A DNA stretch of 5,402 nt, from contig QQUB01000048.1 of the NCBI GenBank assembly GCA_008501835.1, forward strand, positions 1 through 5,402, written 5' to 3'. Each line of letters starts with the position of its first letter. Positions within the stretch are counted from its first letter, which is position 1. Source of the DNA: Bacteroidota bacterium. GTDB taxonomy: Bacteria > Bacteroidota > Bacteroidia > Chitinophagales > Saprospiraceae. The notes under the pieces were generated by a model. It was not told the DNA's origin and made no database searches. It saw only the letters and a program-made list of their open reading frames with translations. Below, in pieces: positions 1 to 5,402 of the stretch. The position numbers and the translations under genes were made by a program.

Positions 1-1072
1 CGAGGTTAATGGTAATAGTCACTTCATTATCTTCACAACCAGGACAAGGGTTAGGGCAAGAACCACCGCAGTCTACACCTTCCTCATCACAATTCTGAAT
101 GCCATCATCACAGGTAGGAGTTGTACCTTCTCCACATCCGTTGGAGTTGAGCAAACTTTGACGAGCACCACCGGTGTCGAACAAAGCTCTCATTCTTGAT
201 TTTTGTCCTTCCGTGAAAAGGTTCATACAAGCATCATCGGAATAGTCCATATAGTTTTCTACCATATCAGTAGAGTTACAGGATACATGACCAGTTGCAC
301 AACCGTAATTTGCAGCATCTGATGTTGGAGTATCTGCTACAAAATCATCCGCATTACAATTACCGTCACCCCAAATGTGGCGCAGGTTTAACCAGTGACC
401 AACTTCGTGGGTACCGGTTCTTCCAAGATCAAAAGGTGCTGTTGCTGTTCCGATAGTTCCCATATACTGGTAATCGATTACAACTCCATCCGTTGAGGCA
501 GGTCCTCCTGGAAATTGTGCATAACCCAAAATTCCTCCACTGATATCACAAACCCAAACATTCAGATAATCACTCGCCGGCCAGGCATCATGACCTCCGG
601 AAGAGTTGAATTTCATGTTATCATTAGTGCTGAATGCGGTTACTGAAGTGGATGTTCTGGTGATACCATTCGTTGGATTACCATTAGGGTCCACGGTAGC
701 CATACAGAATTCAATTTCAGAATCAGCAGCCTGCGACCATGTGTTGTCAGCATCGCTGTTTGTTCTTCTGAAATCCTCATTTAACACAGTGATCTGTGAT
801 AAAACCTGAGCGTCACTGATGTTTTCTGAAGAGTTGTTGTAAATAACGTGAACTACTACAGGAATAGTAACAACACCAGTTACAGCACGGTCGCTGTCTT
901 CGATGAAGTCTCTGGTGAAACGCTCAATGGCTTCCATTTTTGCCTCCCGTTTGGGATCATTTTGCAATTGCTCATCCAGATATTCCATGGAACCACAGTT
1001 TCTTTGTGCCATAATACCTGTGCTGAAAGCCAGAATTAATGTAAAGGAAAGAAGGTAGTTGAGTACTCTCAT
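1..1072 (-). CDS. Secreted M43-family (pappalysin/cytophagalysin-like) zinc metalloprotease, C-terminus cut by window edge
   Basis: The frame opens at ATG 1072-1070 and stays open to the left edge, giving 357 residues of a longer protein. Residues 1-22 form a typical signal peptide (basic start, hydrophobic core LLSFTLILAF, cleavage probably after IMA before Q23), so the enzyme should leave the cytoplasm. The catalytic site is HEVGHWLNLRH at residues 222-232: three zinc-binding histidines and Glu223 as general base, the extended metzincin pattern HExxHxxxxxH. A Met-turn follows at NYMDY (273-277). HIWGD after the zinc site and the repeated cysteines fit the M43B group (ulilysin, pappalysin). 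Residues 321-343 form a Cys-rich segment (DGIQN, then VDCGGSC), which in related proteins lies between the protease and later domains. Secretion by the type IX system is possible, but the C-terminal signal would lie outside the window. No Shine-Dalgarno sequence precedes the start, as is usual in Bacteroidota. The family call is secure; the substrate is unknown. Confidence 0.93.
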   Translation of the reverse strand, partial: MRVLNYLLSFTLILAFSTGIMAQRNCGSMEYLDEQLQNDPKREAKMEAIERFTRDFIEDSDRAVTGVVTIPVVVHVIYNNSSENISDAQVLSQITVLNEDFRRTNSDADNTWSQAADSEIEFCMATVDPNGNPTNGITRTSTSVTAFSTNDNMKFNSSGGHDAWPASDYLNVWVCDISGGILGYAQFPGGPASTDGVVIDYQYMGTIGTATAPFDLGRTGTHEVGHWLNLRHIWGDGNCNADDFVADTPTSDAANYGCATGHVSCNSTDMVENYMDYSDDACMNLFTEGQKSRMRALFDTGGARQSLLNSNGCGEGTTPTCDDGIQNCDEEGVDCGGSCPNPCPGCEDNEVTITINL

Positions 1073-1348
1073 TCGTTATTAATTTTTGAATTTAAGATAG
1101 TTGAATAATACGCCTAATAATTAATGTTGAGGGCGGTTATTTGATGCGTGGCAATAAAAACCGAACCTGAACATTGATCATTCAGAAAAAGAGAGAGAAA
1201 AAAGAAATGTGCTTAGTGAAGTCGGGGGTATAGATTCTGGTGTTGCAGCCAAATATATATCAATATTTTGAATTAGGGAGAATGGTAGTTGTTGAATTGT
1301 CAGATAGGAGTCTAAAAAGATATAATATTTTGTTTAAGACGAAAGAAA

Positions 1349-1375
1349 TGGCAGATATTGAAATAATATCTGCCA
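1349..1375. repeat. Perfect 11-bp inverted repeat (hairpin)
   Basis: TGGCAGATATT at 1349-1359 is matched exactly by its reverse complement AATATCTGCCA at 1365-1375, leaving a 5-nt loop. The stem is only moderately GC-rich. On either strand it is followed by a mixed A/T stretch rather than a clean run of T, so a rho-independent terminator is doubtful. No gene ends within several hundred bases on either side. A protein-binding palindrome or a repeat remnant are alternatives. Confidence 0.6.
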
Positions 1376-1464
1376 AATTCTTTAAAAAATTAAGTTCTTG
1401 TTTAATATAGAAGGTTATATAAAAGATCGAAGATCCATTTTAACAGCGCTTCAAGCCAGCGGGG

Positions 1465-1541
1465 CTCTTCCTTTTTTCATTGCCAAAAAAGGAAGCAAAA
1501 ACGCTAGACGGGCCAATGTGGCTTTTGCTTTTTTGGAAGAG
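1465..1541. repeat. Self-complementary block with mutually exclusive hairpins
   Basis: CTTCCTTTTTT (1467-1477) and AAAAAAGGAAG (1485-1495) form a perfect 11-bp stem with a 7-nt loop. The right arm can instead pair further downstream: AAGCAAAA (1493-1500) is the exact reverse complement of TTTTGCTT (1523-1530). An outer pair, CTCTTCC (1465-1471) with GGAAGAG (1535-1541), encloses both. The loop CATTGCC (1478-1484) is also complementary to GGCCAATG (1511-1518), apart from one extra C. The block therefore behaves as a nested imperfect inverted repeat. It could be a degenerate mobile or dispersed palindromic element or a structured RNA; nothing in the sequence decides between them. Confidence 0.55.
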
Positions 1542-2167
1542 TTTGGGAAAGGCTTAAGTATGGCTAGTAGGATAAGAATTCAACCAAAATTGCTGCTTTT
1601 TTATAGTGCTGGAATGGTTGAGATGATTAAATTATTATTGAGCCGATTGTACTGGAATTTTGTATTCGTTTTCACTTAGGTAGCCCTATTAGCCGCGGAC
1701 ACAATTTTGGAGGGGTGAGCCACTGTGGCCCGTCGGGAATTTTTGATTTCATGTGAAAGATTTGATTTACGATTGAAAATATACAGCGGCCCCAGGAGAT
1801 AAAAAGCGTCAACGGCTTCGAGGAACGACTTAAAGCACAGATCTTTGGTTTTCGAAAAGGTTTTACAAACAACTTAAATTCAAGATTCCTAAAAAAAGTG
1901 TCGTTAATCGGGGAAGTAGGTTTTTATCCAACGAAACAGTTTTAGTGAAACCTGATTTTTCCAATCAAGAAAGCCAAGCAAAACCTTGCCGCCTTTTATT
2001 TTCAGGCTTTTTTGTATACTTTTTTAGCCGGAAAAAAGGATATGCCTCGCCGGCATTAGGCGCAGCAAAGAGAAAGAACAAATAGACTCAAATTTTCCTA
2101 ATGAATCGATTAACAACTATATTTTTTCATAGAGGTAAAATTGAAAGAAATATTAATTGAAAAACCT

Positions 2168-3040
2168 TTAGAAATCGCCGTAGTCAACCTGCAAACAAAC
2201 CAGTCCCAGCTCCTTTCGCCACATGTCTACCACCTGGTTTCTGTCATCCAGAACGAAGCGGACATAAAATTTTCCACGCACATTCTCGTCGAACATTCGG
2301 CGTTTGATGATGGAATCTTTTTCCATATTGCCTTTTGGCCGGATATGCAATTCATCAAAGTGAATATCATTTTCTTCCAGCCAGCTTCTGGTATCCGCTT
2401 CGCAAATTCCATCACGTCCTGTAAAAATGATGATCCTGGTATCTGCTTTGTACCGGTTAACGATCTCACGAATCTCTTCTTTAACGGTATCTTCCTTTAC
2501 TTTATCCCAGTGAAAAGGACTTCTCTTACCTTTATCGGCAAGTGTACCGTCAACATCTACAATAATCGCCGCCGGTAAAGTTGTATCCTGTAACATTTTT
2601 CCATTTCCGGAAGGAGCCAGGAAATCTTTGTACATTTTTGTGATAACAGCCGAACCCACCGAGTTCGGTCGCTTTAAATCACGTTGAATACATTCTTCTA
2701 CAGATACATCAAAGAATTTGACTTTGACCTGGGTATTGCTTTCATGTGCGTCATTGAAAGTTTTGACTAACTCCCGGATTTTCTGCTCGTGTTTCGGATG
2801 CAGGTTAGTATCATCAATGATCACATGCTGACCATTTTTCAAGGCTTCGAAAATGATGTTGTCACGAACCTGAAGAATAAACTTTTCGTTGTGTTTACTC
2901 CAATGCGAAGCATCCAGCATCAGGCGAAGGTCATCTTTATTCACTCGTTTATATTTTCCGGGATTTCTTTCCAAAACCTTTTTGGCAGCAGTACTCTTAC
3001 CCGAAGCCGGTAATCCTTTATATATCCAAACTGTTTTCAT
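2168..3040 (-). CDS. pnkp: T4-type polynucleotide 5'-kinase / 3'-phosphatase (RNA end-healing enzyme)
   Basis: This 290-residue protein matches phage T4 Pnkp (about 301 residues) in domain order, length and extreme C-terminus (QVDYGDF here, QVASGDF in T4). The N-terminal kinase (about 1-150) has the P-loop GLPASGKST at 9-17 with Lys15 and Ser16, NKDDLR at 34-39 giving the general base Asp36 and Arg39, DDTNL at 76-80, and lid arginines 120 and 124. The C-terminal phosphatase (about 157-290) is of the DxDGT acylphosphatase (HAD) type, with nucleophile Asp162 and Asp164 in DVDGT, TGRD at 207-210, and the acidic pair DDR at 265-267. All key residues for both reactions are present. It should phosphorylate 5'-OH ends and remove 3' or 2',3'-cyclic phosphates of RNA, preparing ends for the upstream ligase, which lies 222 bp away on the same strand. 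No Shine-Dalgarno sequence and no clear terminator are visible. The gene symbol follows the T4 enzyme (pseT); the biological substrate is inferred. Confidence 0.93.
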   Translation of the reverse strand: MKTVWIYKGLPASGKSTAAKKVLERNPGKYKRVNKDDLRLMLDASHWSKHNEKFILQVRDNIIFEALKNGQHVIIDDTNLHPKHEQKIRELVKTFNDAHESNTQVKVKFFDVSVEECIQRDLKRPNSVGSAVITKMYKDFLAPSGNGKMLQDTTLPAAIIVDVDGTLADKGKRSPFHWDKVKEDTVKEEIREIVNRYKADTRIIIFTGRDGICEADTRSWLEENDIHFDELHIRPKGNMEKDSIIKRRMFDENVRGKFYVRFVLDDRNQVVDMWRKELGLVCLQVDYGDF

Positions 3041-3095
3041 GTTTGTGGTAATTTTATTAAAGTTGTTTAAAAATAAGGATGTGGACAGAACTTAG

Positions 3096-3130
3096 GTTCC
3101 AATAGTCCAAGGTGTTCCAATAGTTCAAAG
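3096..3130. repeat. 18-bp-period imperfect tandem repeat, two copies
   Basis: GTTCCAATAGTCCAAG at 3096-3111 recurs as GTTCCAATAGTTCAAAG at 3114-3130, an 18-bp period with small differences. It lies in the spacer between the two RNA-repair genes. It may be a remnant of a dispersed intergenic repeat; the copy number elsewhere in the genome cannot be seen from this window. Confidence 0.6.
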
Positions 3131-3146
3131 TTTTTAAGTACATACT

Positions 3147-3191
3147 CAGTGACCTTTGTGCTTTCTCCGTGAACCCTGTGGTCAAAAAAAA
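3147..3191 (-). repeat. Degenerate CAC-periodic intergenic repeat (ACCACAGGG...CACAAAGG type)
   Basis: Read on the minus strand, an eight-T run is followed by GACCACAGGGTTCACGGAG and then AAGCACAAAGGTCACTGAG: a CAC core recurs every 9-11 bases with purine-rich filler. I recall sequences of this style (ACCACAGAG...CACAGAG) as short dispersed repeats between genes in many environmental bacteria, including Bacteroidota. That similarity is from memory and is not verified. The repeat directly adjoins the 18-bp tandem repeat, so the two may be one composite unit. Confidence 0.5.
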
Positions 3192-3262
3192 CTAATTTTC
3201 ATAAAATAACTTCTTATTGAAAGTAATCCTCTCCTAATATCCAATTAAGTGTGAAATAATAT

Positions 3263-4282
3263 CTATACAGAAAAAGGTTTTTCAAATTCAGGTTTGATCA
3301 TTCGCCAGACTCTGTCCGAAATATCTTTTCCTTTATAAAGTGAAAAAAGCAGAGGTGTGCATTCATGACCAACAACTTTCAGTGCAAAGTCCTTATCAGA
3401 AAATCCTTCCGGTAAATCTGCCAAAATATCTTCAAGTGCTTCTTCTGCTTTTTTGGCAATTTCTTCAAATTGCCTGATCAAATCACCCTTAGTGGTTTTA
3501 ACCCAATCGTATAATTCATCCGGAATTTCCTCCAGCAGGGCATCCATAGATTTCCCTTCCTTCAGGTATTCCCACACCATTTTTGAGGAAACCTGGGTAA
3601 CAATCTTATGCAGCCTTATGTATTCCGCAAATTTTACTTTCACCCGAAATCCTGATTGGAATCTAACAACAAATCCTTCTTTGTTGTCTACTTCAAGAGC
3701 CACCAGTTCTTTCACATCATTGATATCGAAATATCGATTGACCAAACGGAAACCAATATCCGGAAGAGGTAGGTCTTTACCGGTTTTATTGTCGATTACC
3801 GCTAGAAGAATAAGGTCTTTTTGGTTTCCGTAATCCACCACAATCCTGTTGTTAGGATAAATGATCTCAAAAAGATAAGTGGCCTCTCTGTTGATTTTGT
3901 CAAAAAGTCCGGCATATTTTTTATGCAGGATACGGGTTCCTTCAATAGCTTGTTCACTGGTAAAGGAACCTCTTGTGGCGATAAAGGGTTTATCACCGAT
4001 CCAGTACAAAATACCAAGACTTCCATCCATTTTTTCAAAAACTTCAAATGGTTCTTTGGGGATCTCATTTGGTTGATGTTCGGATAGATTGAAAAACTTA
4101 CGAAAAGGGCGTGCAATGATGTTTTCGTGCTGATCGAATATCAATCCGCGACACTGCAATAATGCCTCATCCCAAAGTTGTTCATACTGAACCCTGGCCG
4201 TATAGTTGGCAATGAACAACGGAACTTCCGGATGTTTGTTGATAGTGATCAACCCTTTTGCTTCCAGTTTTTTGAATTCCAT
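3263..4282 (-). CDS. rnl1: T4 Rnl1-type ATP-dependent RNA ligase
   Basis: This 339-residue protein has the nucleotidyltransferase motifs of the T4 RNA ligase 1 family in order. Motif I is KMDGSLG at 84-90, with Lys84 as the residue that receives AMP. Before it come CRGLIF (44-49, with Arg45) and RPFRKFFN (58-65). A motif III-like LFEIIYPNNRIV spans 137-148 (Glu139), motif IV is EGFVVRF (202-208), and motif V is VKVKF (214-218, Lys215 and Lys217). The C-terminal 120 residues contain a charged helix (about 262-290) and end in LLFSLYKGKDI...WRMIKPEF, probably the domain that contacts the RNA. T4 Rnl1 is about 374 residues, so this one is somewhat shorter. It should join 5'-phosphate and 3'-OH RNA ends using ATP, sealing what the Pnkp encoded just downstream has healed. 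The start at 4282 gives a natural N-terminus; no Shine-Dalgarno sequence is seen. The target RNA (probably tRNA, by analogy with T4) is inferred. Confidence 0.92.
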   Translation of the reverse strand: MEFKKLEAKGLITINKHPEVPLFIANYTARVQYEQLWDEALLQCRGLIFDQHENIIARPFRKFFNLSEHQPNEIPKEPFEVFEKMDGSLGILYWIGDKPFIATRGSFTSEQAIEGTRILHKKYAGLFDKINREATYLFEIIYPNNRIVVDYGNQKDLILLAVIDNKTGKDLPLPDIGFRLVNRYFDINDVKELVALEVDNKEGFVVRFQSGFRVKVKFAEYIRLHKIVTQVSSKMVWEYLKEGKSMDALLEEIPDELYDWVKTTKGDLIRQFEEIAKKAEEALEDILADLPEGFSDKDFALKVVGHECTPLLFSLYKGKDISDRVWRMIKPEFEKPFSV

Positions 4283-4518
4283 CTGTTAGATGATTTTATT
4301 TAAAAGTATTTAGTTTTTTGTGGTTGTCATTTACAAAAGCAAAGAAAAAGACCTGTTGCGCAATCTTTTTGCGTAGTAAAAATGTTTTTTCAAATTATAC
4401 TAAAATGTACGCCAAAACAAGATTTGATAAGTGACTCATTACGGTTTAAGCACAAGGGATTATTTAAACTTTCCGGTTTTCCTTTTAACTTCGTCCCCGT
4501 TTAACGGATAACAAAACT
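4283..4518. promoter_or_regulatory. Divergent intergenic region, presumed promoters for RNA-repair and sulfate genes
   Basis: Two genes point away from each other here, so promoters for both must lie within these 236 bp or inside the neighbouring genes. On the minus strand TACTTTTA (4308-4301) is close to the Bacteroidota -7 element TAnnTTTG, 18 bases before the ligase ATG, but no well-spaced -33 TTTG is seen. On the plus strand TAACTTCG (4486-4493) is one mismatch from the same consensus, 25 bases before the cysC ATG, also without a clear -33 box. The centre holds TTGCGCAA (4356-4363), a perfect 8-bp palindrome. Its CGCAA half (4359-4363) can also pair with TTGCG at 4369-4373. It could be an operator; no regulator can be named. 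Confidence 0.4.
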
Positions 4519-5121
4519 ATGCCTGAAAACATTCATCCAATATTTAAAAAACTTGCCGGACGGCAGGAGAAACAGGCTTTGCTCAATCAAAAGAGTAAAG
4601 TAATCTGGTTGACCGGATTGTCCGGTTCCGGAAAAAGTACCCTGGCTCTTGGGGTAGAGCAACGACTTTTTGAAGAAGGTTTCCTGACCGAAGTATTGGA
4701 TGGAGATAATATCCGAAGCGGGATCAATAATAACCTTGGTTTCAGTTTGGAGGACAGATATGAAAATATCCGGCGTATATCTGAGGTTGCCAAATTATTT
4801 CTCAATAGCGGAGTGATAAGCATTGCGGCTTTTATCAGCCCTACTCGCGAAATCAGGCAAATGGCTAAAAGTATAATTGGAGAGGAAGATTTCATTGAAG
4901 TTTATATGAGTGCACCGTTGGAGGTTTGTGAAAGCAGGGATGTCAAAGGGCTGTATAAAAAAGCCAGAAAAGGTGAGATCAAAGGTTTTACCGGCATTGA
5001 TTCGCCTTACGAACCGCCAGTTGATCCTGATCTCATTTTGGACACTACCAATGAAAATATCCCGGATACCATTGAAAGGGTAATAAATTACATTCGGCCA
5101 TTGATCAAAAATGAATCATGA
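4519..5121 (+). CDS. cysC: Adenylylsulfate (APS) kinase
   Basis: This 200-residue protein has the usual CysC length and motifs. The P-loop is GLSGSGKST at 33-41, DGDNIR at 61-66 is the APS-contact and catalytic stretch, and GFSLEDRYENIRR at 74-86 is the conserved family signature. FISPTR at 105-110 contains Ser107 at the position of the phosphorylated serine of the E. coli enzyme, DVKGLYKKAR at 141-150 forms the lid, and FTGIDSPYEPP follows at 157-167. It phosphorylates APS to PAPS in the cytoplasm, the sulfate donor for assimilatory reduction or sulfotransferases. Its stop codon overlaps the next start (ATGA at 5118-5121), so it should be translationally coupled to cysD, which makes its substrate together with CysN. 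The ATG at 4519 is preceded by AT-rich sequence and no Shine-Dalgarno. No key residue is missing. The identification is firm; whether PAPS goes to reduction or to sulfation cannot be told here. Confidence 0.96.
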   Translation: MPENIHPIFKKLAGRQEKQALLNQKSKVIWLTGLSGSGKSTLALGVEQRLFEEGFLTEVLDGDNIRSGINNNLGFSLEDRYENIRRISEVAKLFLNSGVISIAAFISPTREIRQMAKSIIGEEDFIEVYMSAPLEVCESRDVKGLYKKARKGEIKGFTGIDSPYEPPVDPDLILDTTNENIPDTIERVINYIRPLIKNES

Positions 5122-5402
5122 CCTACGCATTGGAACATTTATCGGAGCTTGAGGCTGAAGCGATTTATATTCTCAGAGAAGTGGCAGCGAGGTTTGAAAA
5201 ACCGGTCTTGTTATTTTCCGGAGGCAAAGATTCCATTTTACTCGCTCATTTAGCTCAAAAAGCTTTTTACCCTGCCAATATTCCTTTTCCTTTCCTGCAT
5301 ATCGATACAGAGCACAATGTTCAGTAAACCATTCATTTCCTAAATCAACTGATAGAGAAATTTGGCAGAAAACTCATCGTTGCCTCGTTGGAGGAGGCGA
5401 TT
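5118..5402 (+). pseudogene. cysD: Sulfate adenylyltransferase subunit 2 with in-frame stop at codon 70, 3' end outside window
   Basis: The frame begins at ATG 5118, overlapping the cysC stop. Its first 64 residues are typical CysD: the LEAEAIYILREVAA helix, the ATP-binding PP-loop SGGKDS at 34-39, AFYPANIPFPFLHIDT at 49-64. The family then continues with a conserved G-x-N-F-P-E-type stretch, but here codons 65-70 read E-H-N-V-Q-stop (TAA at 5325-5327). After the stop the same frame resumes as convincing CysD (TIHFLNQLIEKFGRKLIVAS and on) to the window edge, with no frameshift. Four codons (65, 68, 69, 70) differ from expectation within 18 bases, each explicable by one base change. An intact protein would make APS from sulfate and ATP with the GTPase CysN. 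As read, only a 69-residue fragment is made. A true nonsense mutation, a local sequencing error, or readthrough are all possible; the gene identity itself is secure. Confidence 0.85.

Larger units (their letters stand above)
1073..2167. other. Long intergenic region with no convincing gene
   Basis: About 1.1 kb lies between the 5' end of the protease gene and the 3' end of the kinase/phosphatase gene. The only open frames are short (93 codons from 1398 on the plus strand, 66 codons ending at 1672 on the minus strand). Their products have no recognisable domain, and their sequence reflects homopolymer runs and palindromes rather than protein composition. What can be seen is the presumed protease promoter just above 1072, a 23-nt all-purine tract at 1185-1207, an 11-bp hairpin at 1349-1375, a self-complementary block at 1465-1541, small GC-rich palindromes at 1719-1737, and T-rich hairpins near 1991-2029. 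From memory, segments like 1440-2070 resemble degenerate intergenic sequence common in Bacteroidota, but that could not be checked here. No tRNA, rRNA, CRISPR or insertion-sequence ends were recognised. Confidence 0.7.
3041..3262. other. Repeat-filled spacer between RNA ligase and Pnkp genes
   Basis: The 222-bp gap separates two genes that read leftward. It carries no open frame of note. Its centre holds an 18-bp tandem repeat and a CAC-periodic degenerate repeat, and an A8 run at 3184-3191 reads as T8 on the transcribed (minus) strand. No stable stem directly precedes that T run, so a terminator for the ligase is not convincing. The pair could be co-transcribed through the spacer, or the kinase gene could have its own promoter in the AT-rich stretch just above 3040. 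Confidence 0.5.

Noticed and set aside
606..1039. Two plus-strand frames of 63-67 codons opposite the metalloprotease
   Set aside because: They are antisense to a frame with a signal peptide, HExxHxxxxxH and Met-turn; they show no features of their own.
1167..1207. CTGAA...TTCAG hairpin followed by a purine tract, considered as a terminator
   Set aside because: Neither strand gives a T run right after the stem, and no gene ends here.
1398..1679. 93-codon plus-strand open frame in the long intergenic region
   Set aside because: Its product follows the palindromic, A/T-run sequence (FFIAKKGSKNA) and has no domain, no start signal and no neighbour support. The DNA is better explained as structured or degenerate noncoding sequence.
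1672..1872. 66-codon minus-strand open frame
   Set aside because: The product has no recognisable domain, and the frame crosses the cluster of small palindromes at 1719-1758. A chance frame is more likely.
1991..2013. Possible rho-independent terminator GCCT...AGGC followed by six T
   Set aside because: The stem is only 4 bp with a 9-nt loop, and no plus-strand gene ends upstream of it.
2141..2578. 145-codon plus-strand frame opposite the kinase/phosphatase
   Set aside because: It lies antisense to the phosphatase domain, whose catalytic motifs are all present on the other strand, so it is a shadow.
3453..4116. Several frames of 65-126 codons overlapping the RNA ligase
   Set aside because: The ligase frame carries all nucleotidyltransferase motifs in order; the other frames are low-complexity by-products.
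5310..5327. Programmed frameshift in cysD
   Set aside because: The frame before and after the stop is the same, so the interruption is a nonsense codon and not a shift.

Overview
The window looks like a piece of a Bacteroidota chromosome, possibly a Saprospiria-like marine or aquatic lineage. This rests on moderate AT-rich composition, starts without Shine-Dalgarno sequences, a signal peptide ending in 'IMAQ', a secreted M43-type metalloprotease with a Cys-rich 'DGIQN...DCGG' segment, and a CysC-CysD arrangement. The lineage is an inference from protein style; no marker gene is present.

Layout, left to right. Positions 1-1072 (minus strand) carry the N-terminal 357 residues of a secreted pappalysin/cytophagalysin-like zinc metalloprotease that runs off the left edge. 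Positions 1073-2167 hold no convincing gene, but contain several inverted repeats and a densely self-complementary segment near 1465-1541. Positions 2168-3040 and 3263-4282 (both minus strand) encode a T4-type polynucleotide kinase/3'-phosphatase (Pnkp) and a T4 Rnl1-type RNA ligase. The 222-bp gap between them is filled by short degenerate repeats. Positions 4283-4518 are a divergent intergenic region. Positions 4519-5121 (plus strand) encode APS kinase (CysC), and the overlapping cysD starts at 5118. The cysD frame carries an in-frame TAA at codon 70 inside a conserved motif, after which the same frame continues as recognisable CysD to the right edge.

The most interesting part is the ligase plus kinase/phosphatase pair. 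Together they have all the chemistry needed to heal and seal broken RNA: removal of a 3' (cyclic) phosphate, phosphorylation of a 5'-OH, and ATP-dependent ligation. Bacteriophage T4 uses the same pair to repair tRNA cut by the host PrrC anticodon nuclease. Here the pair sits in what looks like a chromosomal setting, next to sulfate-activation genes, with no nuclease, capsid, integrase or other phage gene visible.

The sulfate genes would make APS (CysD with CysN, the latter outside the window) and then PAPS (CysC). The apparent nonsense codon in cysD leaves open whether this copy works, or whether the clustered mismatches are a sequencing fault.
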